Shown here in pieces: positions 32,466 through 43,227 of a stretch of DNA of 64,000 nt. Origin of the DNA: Semisulcospira habei (taxonomy: Eukaryota > Mollusca > Gastropoda > Semisulcospiridae). The notes beneath the pieces were generated by a model. The model saw only the letters and a list, made by a program, of their open reading frames with translations, ran no database searches and was not told where the DNA came from. The position numbers and the translations under genes are program-made. The DNA is taken from positions 48,204,323 through 48,268,322 of the forward strand of contig BTPG01000004.1 in assembly GCA_036245525.1 (NCBI GenBank), read 5' to 3'. The stretch's first letter is position 1. Every line of letters begins with the position of its first letter.

Positions 32466-32987
32466 TGTTGCACTACTGACGCGTGCCTCCACATCTGGCA
32501 ACTGGATGTAGTTTCCGGTGACGTGCGATATGGCTAGGGTCTGTATGTAACTACCGGAATCGCCGGGCAGCCCTAATCAAGATAACGGACCGGCCCTCCG
32601 GAAACTGTTACTATATGGGAAATGGGTGGCATCTAATTAACGGGACCGTCCGCACGCCGTCGGGGACGCCATAATCACGTAACGGGACCGGCCCTAAACG
32701 AGGGGCGGGTCCTAAGTGGGAAGATGATTGATAAGGGCAAGGGTATATACATACTGGGGAACACACAACCAGACACACAGCGAGAGAGAGGGGAAACAAC
32801 GAGAGGAGAGTGAGAGAGATGGACGAAAGTACTGAGAAGAGACTGAGAGAGCAAATAGTGAGAGAACGACCGAATGGTAGTCTGTGGTTGGTCTTGCCCA
32901 ACCCCAGACAATGCTCTTTAGACTGAAATAAACACGAGAGAAAACCATCACTGGACTTCAGTTGTTTTACGTGTCCATAGTGCAACA
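32466..32987 (+). repeat. 3' LTR
   Basis: Same 8-bp inverted ends as the 5' LTR; AATAAA at 32927-32932. It has a 3-bp CGT insertion and shorter GA tracts relative to the 5' LTR. Confidence 0.95.
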
Positions 32988-33375
32988 CGTGTCCATCGGC
33001 GCGATTTGGCATTTTTAACACAACGCGAGGCACTGAGACACACTATTTTGTGAGTGCGCACTGCATGCGAGACCAGTGTAAAAGACTTGAAGATAGACTA
33101 ATTACACCACAGCAATCTCCAGCCCCTTCCCTAAACCTAAAAAGGGACACGGACTGAAAAGGTAGCTACTATAAAACTAGACTGGCACCTGACTTGCACG
33201 TTGGATGGGCAGTCCGCAGAGTCTGACCATCTAATACACCAGCCAGCCAGGCTAGCAGAAGCTAGCTAACCACAGTCCGGTTACACCACAAAGTACCCTT
33301 TGGCCAAATTGAAGTCTGAGCCTTGAATAGCCTCCGAGAAAATGCCAGCGTTAAAGGTTACCACAGACAACGGAC

Positions 33376-33625
33376 GACGGACAGACAACGGATGGCCCAT
33401 TACAACGACTCACTTTTGCTATCGCACGTGAGTGAAAAAGAGAAGACCTGTGGAAGAGATCACTGCCGTTTCAAGGAAAGTAACTCCTCCGGGTTGTCTC
33501 AATTTTCTACAGGCATAAGCGACTTCGATGACGCGAATGACGCTGCTAGTGTACGGGAACATGAGCCTATACGGAATAAGTGCACTCTGCTACAACTGGC
33601 TGTAGCCCTACAAAAACTGGACTAG
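33376..33625 (+). CDS. possible exon with strong start context, unrecognised
   Basis: An ORF beginning ACGGATGGCC (33389, MAHYNDSLLLSHVSEKEKTCGRDHC...) ends with LQKLD, TAG (33623-33625) and is followed at once by GTGAGT, a good splice donor. It could be a 5' leader exon carrying a short upstream ORF for a plus-strand gene such as the zinc-finger gene at 43228. No homology is recognised, so this is weak. Confidence 0.2.
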
Positions 33626-34981
33626 GTGAGTTAGAACTTGGAGATTTTCTTTGTTTTTGCTGTAGAAACCTGTCGAAATACTCCGAATGCTTAGCAGATG
33701 CGGAGCAACAAAGAAAAAAGTAGTTGTACGATTTTACAGAATTCGGTCAGTGCACACTGACTGAGTTTCCATGCTTTCATGTTTGTGATGTGAAGAAAAA
33801 TCATCTGACTTCCATATTTTGCGAGAAATGTGTGTTTGCTAGTGATCCGTAGACAAGCAGCATCGTTTTCATTCACATTATAACAGGCGAAGCTGCAGAG
33901 TAGGCAAGTTTCATTTTGTTCGTACGAGATAAAAAATAGGACAGCCTGGCCCAGATCGGGGCTAACCTCAAGGCCGTTTTCCTAAGCAAGGTCAGGCTGT
34001 ACCTGAATTAGCATGAACTGTTCACTGGAGGAAAATATTTTAATAAATCATAAAAGCGAAATATGAATAATACCTTTGTCAACATGAATCAATCATAGCA
34101 CGAGTAACAAGCTTTCTGCTTGCAGACACTTAGATTGTGTAGTACGTTAAAATTCGCCAGTAGGCAATACTGCCGGTTATCAATGTTGTCTTGCCTCAAC
34201 TGACTGAGTTTGGCTAATGTCCCTGTTCACTAGGCTAGTATAACCAAGGGACTATTGCCTCAACTAAGACTTTAATACCTTTTATTCACAATCCATGCGA
34301 GTAGGCACAGGCACCGGATGTTTTCCATTGCCTTTGAAGGAACTCTTTTCCATATGAAGGAGACGAAGAGCAGAAAACTGAGAAATCTTTTATTTTATGA
34401 AATTAATCTTTCATAATATTAGTTAGCCCCTTAATTGCCAGCATAGCATTAGCATTATTGTAAGACATTCCAACAATATTTATAAAGGAGATATTGCAAA
34501 CTGTTAACCCTTTACAGCATGGAGTGGGTTAGTTAGTGTAAAATTTAAGAACAAGAAATAAAGATGTCACCATTAACTAAGACATCAGATACTTTTTATA
34601 ATCGTTGTAGACACTAAAAGACTTTTTAATTGAAGAATATCAGAATTTATGAAGGTGACAGCTTAATTTGTACTGTAACTTTTCCCTTTGTCTTTGGAAC
34701 AAAACAAAAATCATTGCCTCAGCCAGTGAGCCATCCTCTTCACTAATGTTTGATAATATTGTGACTGAGGGTGGCCTACACTGAAGGAGAAATCAGCTTC
34801 ATTGGCACCTCCCCCCTCCCCCACAAAGCCCCACAAAGCCCCACCCCCTTTACTTGTATCTTATTTTAGTTAATCAGTTATTTGTGATGTCTTTTTTGTA
34901 TAGGTTGTACAGTATATTCTGATCATGTACAGTGCATAAGTCATTAACAACTCTATTGCAAACAGTGGTAAACTGAACTCT
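33626..34981. other. intergenic or intronic AT-rich DNA
   Basis: No gene or clear repeat family is recognised. Confidence 0.4.
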
Positions 34982-35195
34982 TTAACTCATTCAGCCCGAC
35001 GCACGTATTTCCCAAATTTGGGAGGCGTCATCTAACAACTATGCACCCATTTCAGGAGATCGATCGACCATGATAATTCAAGGGTAATGCCAGATTAGCT
35101 TGGCACCGACAGGCGCCAAGCTAATCTGGCACTACCCTTGAATTATCATGGTCGACCCATCTCCTGCTGTAGTGCGTCAGGGCTGACTGGGTTAA
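34982..35195. repeat. hairpin MITE, family H1, well preserved
   Basis: TTAACTCATTCAGCC at the left, GGCTGACTGGGTTAA at the right (TTAA 34982-34985 and 35192-35195). The inner arms of about 55-60 nt meet at GGCGCC and include TGATAATTCAAGGGTAATGCC. The unpaired CCCAAATTTGGG block is in the left arm. Confidence 0.8.
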
Positions 35196-35377
35196 TTGGT
35201 ATGTCAAAATACGCAGTCAGTATTCCATAAAAGCGAAGTATGATCATGCAACCAAAGTTTCCACTGTTGTCAAGGCTTGGGAAGGAAATGGGAGAAGGAT
35301 GATAAAACCATTCACCCTCATCAGTCATGGGCATGTAATCACCAGTGCAGTGTGCATGCAGAGGGGAATTAGCCCAT

Positions 35378-35558
35378 TTAACCCCATAGCCGCATTTCCT
35401 AAATTTTGGATGTGTCACCTTACACTAGTTACAGCTGTACCAGTTGCAGGAGATTGATCGACCATGATAATTCAAGGGCAATGCCAGATTTGCTTGGCAC
35501 TATCAGGCGTATCATGGTCGATCCATCTCCTGCTGTAGTGTCGGGCCTAAATGGGTTG
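35378..35558. repeat. hairpin MITE, family H1
   Basis: TTAACCCCATAGCC...GGCCTAAATGGGTTGA. It has CCTAAATTTTGG, TGATAATTCAAGGGC and a shortened centre (the right inner arm has lost about 30 nt). Confidence 0.7.
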
Positions 35559-36369
35559 ACATTTGAGACAAGCTGCATTTATTTATAAATATTATTATAT
35601 TTGGTCCCATTCACTGTGTACAGTGTGCTAGTACAGTAGTACTTTTTTTAGTAGTGTTGCAAGTTGTTGAATGCATCAAACAAATAATTATGAGAGTCAT
35701 ACAGAATATGAGTTCATCTAAAGTACTGAGCACCAAAAGTGGGAAAATAGGATGAAAAAAAAAATGCTACAGATGAAACAATGCCTGTTTTAGACATGTC
35801 TGACAAAGTATAAATACAAATCGAAAAAAGAAAATAAATAATCTGTTCTGTGTTGACACAATTGAGGATCGACTGAGGGGGGTATGATGCCCATTTCGGA
35901 TGCACCATAGGGACACATGCAATGCACCCACTCTAATTAAATTAAATATGCACCATTTTGTGAACATGTAATGTTCAGTCAAAGAGTAAATATACGTTTT
36001 GAGGTGATTTTAGAAAATAAATCACCTAAACGAACGGTTAGAGCTGCGTCAAAACTTGGGACACCGTAGCATCTGAAACGTCGTACCAAATCATTTCAAT
36101 ACAAAAGCAAGAACAGCTGTTTTCCAGTAGTTAAGCACAAGCAAGGTATAAAACAAGTGAAACAATATGGGAACCAAAAACAATAAAATTATAATAGTTG
36201 CATCTCCTAAATATTACACTTGTTAGTTATGACGTTTCAGATGTCACGTGACACCATGAAATTGAATGAAAGAACACTTGTTTTGACTTGTTATTAGGTG
36301 TCATTTCCAGTTGTTCTGGTCTGATGGACATGCAGTCATTGATAGCATAAGATATCTCATAAAATATAG

Positions 36370-36401
<32 letters not shown>

Positions 36402-37000
36402 AAATATTGCAAACACTAATGGTAATGGTAGGCAGTTTGATCAGGATTCCGTTCCAAGCAGGAATGACGTCCCAGAATGTGTCAGTAACGGAGATTACTA
36501 AACCTAGACTTACCATCTGAATGCTCGGTGATTTGTAAAAAGAAAGCAAACACAGATGGTTCACTACGCTAATAAATTAAGCTCTCGAAGACGATACACT
36601 TTTTATGATTTAGTCTTTTCACAATCCTAAGAGTCTGAACGTTCATCTGTCCGATGCTGCATGGGACTTTACACAAAAATGCAATCGTGACGTCACATGA
36701 CACGTCCTAAACAAACAAGAATTCTTTTTAGGTTTGAAGGCATTTAGAAAAAAATCACTACACAATTGATGAACACTATGCATAATAATAGTCATTGCAC
36801 ACAAAATTAATTTTGGTGCTGTCTCAGATTTGTTTGAAAATGATGAAAATGTCCCCAAATTCATTACCAATGTTCCATGAGACACAGAGAGTAAACGTAA
36901 GCACATTCTATTTAACAACTGTTATCTCCTATAAAAATACAAACATGCAAATAATAATGATTTAGATTGATGCATGGAACATAAAAGAATATAAAAATGC
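35559..37000. other. AT-rich DNA with (TA)n at 36369-36396
   Basis: No gene is recognised. An imperfect TA microsatellite is the only obvious feature. Confidence 0.45.
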
Positions 37001-37240
37001 CAACCGGTAATGCAGATGGTCCAAGATACTTGGTAACAGTTGGAGATTCAAACCGTATGAGGCGCACGTGTTTCAGGCGCATGGTGGTCGGAACTCCTGG
37101 CGTCGAGACCTCCAAGCAGACATCAAGAGACTGGGAACCACCTGGAGTAGAATCGAAGGAGAAGCACAGGACAGGAGTTGCTGGAGGTCTCTCGTCGACG
37201 GCCTATTCCCCGGGTAGGGGTGACAGGCATAAGTAAGTAA
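37000..37240 (+). mobile_element. LINE 3' end, heavily 5'-truncated
   Basis: The last 40 codons of a LINE ORF2 read WRRDLQADIKRLG...AQDRSCWRSLVDGLFPG with TAG at 37215-37217, followed by GGTGACAGGCATAAG and a (TAAG)n tail. This W-R-R-D...W..LV..L signature is the usual C-terminus of RTE/L1-like LINEs. Too short to classify. Confidence 0.7.
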
Positions 37241-40200
37241 GTAAGGCTAAAATGTCTATGGATTTTCTGTGTAAACATCATCAGTTTGTGTGAAATTTCC
37301 TGGGGAATTCCCACAACACAAGCAAACCTGTCGGAAAGCGAGTTTTGAACGAGTTTCTGCGATCGTTTTGGGTTGCGTTGCAGACATGACATTTGGGACA
37401 CCGTGATATAAAAAAAATTCTGAGCATCCAAATCCTTCGAATATTTGTAACCTATTATGGTGCAAAATGAAGTATTTTGGGTATGGTTTGTTGGTGCACA
37501 TAGTGGACAAGCGGATCTTATTTTGTTGCCGACTTTGGAAAAGTGAAAAATTACGTTGCAGTGGGACACTTCGTTATGCGTCGGAAACGCCACTTTTTGT
37601 CCATAAGTGTGTCAATAAGTAGTTCTAAAGTGAAAAAAAAGGTATAGCGCTGATTTTTCAATGTATGAAGCCTAAATTTAAAAAATAATTTCACGTCATG
37701 ATGCACTGATGTAGTCACAATCTTCGTCTGAGTTCACCCACTGATACCGTTTCTTTTTTTGGAAGCCATTTTGGGCCACTTTTTCAACATTTTATTATCA
37801 GTTCACAATTAAATTCATCATGTAGATAGCCAAAAATATACAAATTTATACATTAACATTATCTTAATGCATTGCAACAACAGAAATGTCACTACATGCC
37901 TTATTTTGCTCGAAATCTGAAAAACACCACACTGACCCCTTTTGGTGCTCAGTACTGTAGATGAACTCATATTTGAATTTAATTAGCAAGGAAAACATAA
38001 TGAAAACGGACAAATCACAACAAACCCAAAACTGAATGAACGGCCAATTAAACAAATAGCAAATTGGCAATCTTTCCTCAAAGTGGTAGACATCTGAAGG
38101 ATTGTTCTGAGTGTGATTCACATTCAGATCAGTCCATTGGCAGTTTGTTTACACACAGTGGGAGCATCCTTTTTTGTTGTGTCTGCGGAGACTAAGGCCT
38201 TGACCCGAACGCTGAGGTTGTGGGTAACACCTTGTACAATAGCCTCTGTTTGCCTTCTACAGATTGATTGATTACACTGATGGCCTCCTCCGTGAGGGAA
38301 TCACAAAATGACAAATTAAAATATTTTTGCTTCAAGAAGTATAGATCCTCATGAGAATCTATGGCTCTTGCAGGTGGAATTTTCACTGGAGATTTGTTTA
38401 CTGCATAGACAAGGTAGTGGATGAACTGAAATATATATTGACTGGTTTACTATTCGAGTTGATGACAGCAATCCCTAAAGTAAATGTGCCCCAGATGTAT
38501 TAAGACCAGTATAAGTATAACTATAAGAAAGAGCCATTTTAAGGTGAATTGGCCATGTTTTCAAGCCTGAAACGGCGCAGGCAACCATGAAGTCTGCATG
38601 CTTGACCTTGATATTGAAATCAGCTGACGTGCCATTTGGGGTATTGAAATGGCTTGTTCTAGTCTTTTCACCAATTTTTTTTAATGATTGTACAGCAAAA
38701 TAAACAAATCAGGAGTTCAATAAAATTATTCCATATTAGGTCAATTGGCACTAAATGATTTTTGTTCTTAAAGTGGTACAGAAAAGTGTTTCTTTGCGGA
38801 GATATTTGGGAAAAATGTGTGCTCCAACGCAAACGGCCTGTGAATGGAGTCATTGTCAGGTTACTTGATATTAAGACGACGTGTGCTGAGCTGGATTGAC
38901 CTGTGTCTAAATGAACCATAACTAGACTTGTGTGTAGCATTTCGTAACCATCTATTACAGAAGTGTAGATCTTTGAACAGTTACGGCGGTGGTGGCTTTT
39001 GCTTGAAGGCCTTTGAAAAGTCTTTCCACACTACTAAACGTGTGTATAGCAAGTTGTAAAATAAAAGGAGCACAGGATGTTTGAAGCACATGCCACAAAT
39101 GCAAAAGATTTTTACAAGATTTGAAGCAAAGGCTATTTTGCCAGTGTATGGTGGTGGGGGGGGGGGGGGGGGGGGGGAGGTGCAAATAATTTGATGTAGA
39201 AACTCCGATTTGACATGCATTTGGAACACTGGGGAAGATACTTTTATTCTGAAATTAGCCAGTTTCTGTCGGTGGTATATATAGCGGTCATCCAGTCATT
39301 GACAGGGAGCGCATAGTGTGTTGATTGAACTCCCAATAACCTCGTCAGTAAACGTGCCCTGCAATAGTCGTAGATCCTCAGTTCTACGAGGGCTTATGAG
39401 GATATGTGCTCTTGCAGATGGGTCTTGTTTGTCGGCTTGCGTGATGGATTGAGAAGGGGATGACCTCGTGTGCCGCATCAACACAGCGCCGTATACCGCT
39501 ATACGATGCCATATTATACATCATCATGAGCACCCACAATTTGAGGGTGGCTTTTGAGGATCTGTGCTCTTGATGGTTGTTGTGCTGCTGTCGGCTTGAT
39601 GAAGGGGTGAGAGAGATTAGAAGGAAAGGTCAGGATGGGAGTGAGGGGAGGCAGTCTACTTGTGTTGGGGGAAAGAAGTTTAGCTTTTGCTTGACCGGTC
39701 AATCCACCTGAAGGCATCCCCGAAATAGATTTATGTGGTTGTTGTTTATAGGAAAGGTTTGGAGTGAGTGAGGTCATTTGCAAAGAATTAGTAGTGTTAT
39801 TAGCTCCTCCTTCTCCCCCCACCTTGCACACACTCATACTCATAGTCATGTTGAGTTGGTATACCTCGCCCTGTGCCTATATAGGTGACATGCTCCAGTG
39901 GCGCGATTGTTGCTATTTTCGCACCTGACCGGTCACTCGGACCGGTCCTGTGCACCAGATCGGTTTAGAGCGTGTGCTCTCTGCACTTGTAATGAGCAAT
40001 CTCGGAGAAAGAATCACGTGACGTTTGATTGCTGCAAAATAAGAATAATCATAAACCATTTCCCATTTATGCAATCCGGCAATAATGCATCCTTATGCTA
40101 GCACCACAAAACATTACACGATTTGGCAGATTTAAAAAATAGCTTTGTCCCTCCATGGTGGTGATTTTGCAACATCTGCGTCACTTTGCGGCAGAAAGCA

Positions 40201-40927
40201 CCTTGTAGCCGTAGTACGAGAGACGAATGCACTACAATGGACTTGATTCAGGAATACGCAAGTTCTGACGAGAATGAACAACACCTGGAGACCCGTCTTT
40301 GTACAGTAAGGACATGCGCCCTCAAACATTTTATGCTCAAGGGGAGTAACACTAAAATCGGAAATGAACCGTTTTTTTGACTGCGATCTCGATCTTCCGC
40401 GGGAATGTATGAGACCACACTACAAGTGCAGAAGCCTACCTGCGCACACAGTTCTGGTGCACAAGACCAGTCTGAGTGACCAGATGGATGCAAAAATCGC
40501 AGTTATGGCACAAATGGTGCGTTTAACTGAGGTACAGGGCAAGGTATACCAACTCAGCCACAGTTATAGCACGGAAATAGTGACTCGATGGGCCGCTTCT
40601 ATGGCTTGAAGGTTTATTTTGTATTGTCTGTTCTTTGGAAAAGTACCCTCCTATGAGTTGTTCCTTAACCAGGTTCAATCAGAAAACACACACTTTGAGT
40701 TTGACATGAAAGTACTGTCACTTGAACAGTTGGAAGTTGACAGCAAGGACAGTGCAAACAAAATAGAGGAACCAGCTTTCTTCATGGGTTGCAACTGCAC
40801 TATGTATTTTACTGAATGTATAGTTCTACGAGCATATTCTGATGTACTGTATCTGTAATTTAAACCCATCTCTGCTTGAGGCTTGTATCAATGCACATGG
40901 TGGAAATCATCGCAGACTCATCACAGA
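37241..40927. other. intergenic or intronic DNA with small repeat fragments
   Basis: No gene is recognised. Half copies of hairpin family H2 (GAGGATMTGTGCTCTTG) occur near 38345, 39395 and 39555. A G28 homopolymer lies at about 39151-39178. Confidence 0.45.
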
Positions 40928-41080
40928 TAACCCATCCATTTTATGAGCATGGAATATAATACATGTGCATTGTCATCAAGAGGCATTGATCCTCATGAGC
41001 CCCTACAATTGTGGGGACTCATGAGGATCTATGCCTCTTGCAGATGGGTGTTTGCTGTGTCCTGACAGTGAATGGGTTAA
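40928..41080. repeat. hairpin MITE, family H2
   Basis: The centre is CAAGAGGCATTGATCCTCATGAGCCCC against GGGGACTCATGAGGATCTATGCCTCTTG, a nearly perfect 27-nt stem. The right end is AATGGGTTAA (41077-41080); the left end AACCCATCCATT is altered at the TTAA. Confidence 0.7.
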
Positions 41081-41631
41081 TGATAACTTTTATAGTACTG
41101 GTACTGTGGCACAGATCCAGTTTGACCTCAGGTGGTTGACCTTTGCCATTGCACAGTTTAGCTTCATATTCATAAGATGATTAAAGACATGTTACGCAAC
41201 AGGCTTATAAATACAACATGTACTGTAATCGGTGTATAGCTTGTGCAAGCTGTAAATTTTAGCTACGGATATATATGTTTTTGGAACATACTCAAAAAAG
41301 TTGAGGTCAACTGATCTGTAACCTCAGAATACCGAATAAAGTGAACATTGAAATTATAAATAGAAAAATGTACTAATAACGCTTCCATTCGTGATATTAA
41401 TGGATCAACTTATTACTATTTACATCTGTTTTTTTGGTTGTTTTTAGGCATGTAATAAAATAACATTTAAAATACAGTTGATTGTTTAGCCTGATGTTTT
41501 GTTGACATCCACTATTTTAATTCATGCAACTTGGTGCAATGTTTACCCATGACAAGCTTCTGCTTTTCTGAATTATGCAACTTCATGTCTAATCAATCCA
41601 GACCAAAAAGGTGACTGCCAAGCGTGTAAAA

Positions 41632-41868
41632 TGCAAAGAAGTACCCAACACAGAAATGCCCTTTGTCAAAATAGACAAACAGAGAGATTAGCCGCTACTT
41701 ATCTTCATTCGCAGAAGGAATGTGTACATTGCCACATTCCTTAGTAGCGGCTAATCTCTCCGTTTGTTTGTCTATTTTGACAAAGGGTATTTACCCGAAA
41801 TATTAATAAATTGTGTTGTACCCATCTTTTCTAAGCGTGTTTCTTTCTCCGTTGGGCACTTCTTTAAC
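41632..41868. repeat. long hairpin element, family H7
   Basis: Outer ends GAAGTACCCAAC and GTTGGGCACTTC. Inner arms of about 80 nt: CCCTTTGTCAAAATAGACAAAC...TTAGCCGCTACT...GGAATGTG, then the reverse complement. An inverted, half-length relative is at 59976-60140 in the first COMMD1 intron. Confidence 0.75.
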
Positions 41869-42017
41869 TTCATGTCGAGTAAGTAGTATAGCAAAAGTAT
41901 GGCATGTTTTGTTTCTTCACCAAGAAGTGAAACTAGTATGACTGTTTACATTGCTTGCACTCCCATGTGGGAACAGATGTCAACATTTTGTTTTGTTTGC
42001 TGGCCTTTACGATCCTA

Positions 42018-42142
42018 TACGTCTGCTGCGCAGCCATGCTCCTGTGAACTCCAGCTGAAGTCAGCCCGAGGGCCTTGTGCACAAGCCCCTCGGGCTGATT
42101 TCATTTTCAGCTGCAGTTGGCTAGCGCATGGCTGCGTGTAGG
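42018..42142. repeat. imperfect hairpin, family H9
   Basis: Arms CTGCGCAGCCATG / CATGGCTGCG and AGCTGAAGTCAGCCCGAGG / CCTCGGGCTGATTTC..CAGCTG meet at CTTGTGCACAAG. No TTAA flanks. Function unknown. Confidence 0.6.
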
Positions 42143-42415
42143 CCAACTGCTGCCGACGTTGGCCTGAGGGCTTTGCAATTACTGGGATCTCATGCACAAG
42201 TTTGTGAATTGTTCCACATAAACACTGGAAAACTCCCAGCTGTTTGCCAGCGCACTGGTTGTTATTTTGATTGGTTTTCCTGCCTAGTTCTGTTTTTCTT
42301 TTGTTTTTGTAATGATTTTGTTTTTGCATGAAAATGTTAACTCACTCGAGAGGTGCTGCATTTGGATATAATTATATGTGGCAGTTGTATCCAGATGTGG
42401 CATGTCTGGAAACAC

Positions 42416-42648
42416 TTAACCCTTTTAGCCCCACGGGTGCATTTCCCAAATTTTGGAAGTGTTACTTAACGACTGTACCAGTTGCAGGACGACTGTACCT
42501 GTTGCAGGAGGTGGATTGACCATGCATGATAATTTAAGGGTAGTGTCAAATTAGCTTGGCGCCTGAAGGCGCCAAGCTAATTTGGCACTACCCTTGAATT
42601 ATGGTCAATCATTCTCCTGCTGTAGGGTGTTGGGGCTAAATGGGTTAA
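42416..42648. repeat. hairpin MITE, family H1, with TTAA on both sides
   Basis: TTAACCCTTTTAGCCCCA...TGGGGCTAAATGGGTTAA (233 bp). Inner arms of about 60 nt around GGCGCCTGAAGGCGCC. A ~20-bp segment (GACTGTACCAGTTGCAG) is tandemly duplicated in the left arm. Confidence 0.82.
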
Positions 42649-42663
42649 AAGATGACATTTTAG

Positions 42664-42764
42664 TATAACCCTTTGGCTGTCAGTGGCAGTTTTTGTGAAG
42701 GTGACTCCTACAGGAATGGCCTCAACAAAAACTGCTACTGAGTGCTACCTACAGCAAAAGGATT
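42664..42764. repeat. hairpin element, family H5
   Basis: AACCCTTTGGCTGTCAGTGGCAGTTTTTGT pairs with ACAAAAACTGCTACTGA..., around GTGACTCCTACAGGAATGGCC. Ends are slightly eroded. Confidence 0.65.
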
Positions 42765-43227
42765 AGCCCCATTGGGCATGTGTCTACTGGTACTGTGAAC
42801 ATTACCATTGGTGGGATGCACAAAGGGGTTAATATCACAGTTATCAGGTTGCCATTGATTTGTTTCTGTTTGTTTTTCACAATTTTCCCCCTGTTTTTCA
42901 GGCCTGGCAGGTGTGACAGCAGTCATCAGTATCCTGGTAGTGGTGCACAAAACGATCATCAGCATCCGTTGTGCAACATATATCTCTAAAATCTGCACAT
43001 TCCATTGGCTTGAAATCCATCTTTTGAAGGCTGACCTTTCTGGGGCTTTGCGCTCTCTTGTGTGTGTATGAGAGACGAGTTTACTGCTAGTGATGGCTTG
43101 TACTGTGCTGGGTGAAATCACCCCCACATGCATCTGAAATTGTAAAAGTGTTTTGTAAAATTGTAACACAAAAGAAAAGGGCACATTTGTTCAGTGCAAA
43201 AAAAATATAAGAATTTGGGCAAGCAAC

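Larger units (their letters stand above)
26183..32987 (+). mobile_element. Ty3/Gypsy LTR retrotransposon, full structure, inactive
   Basis: 6.8 kb with two LTRs (525 and 522 bp), a primer-binding site, a remnant gag, protease, RT-RNase H and integrase in broken frames, small downstream ORFs and a polypurine tract. Domain order PR-RT-RH-INT defines Ty3/Gypsy. LTRs differ by only about four substitutions plus several short indels in GA-rich DNA, so integration is recent on that measure. The bases next to the LTRs (GTAGG before, CGTGT after) do not form a target duplication. Confidence 0.95.
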
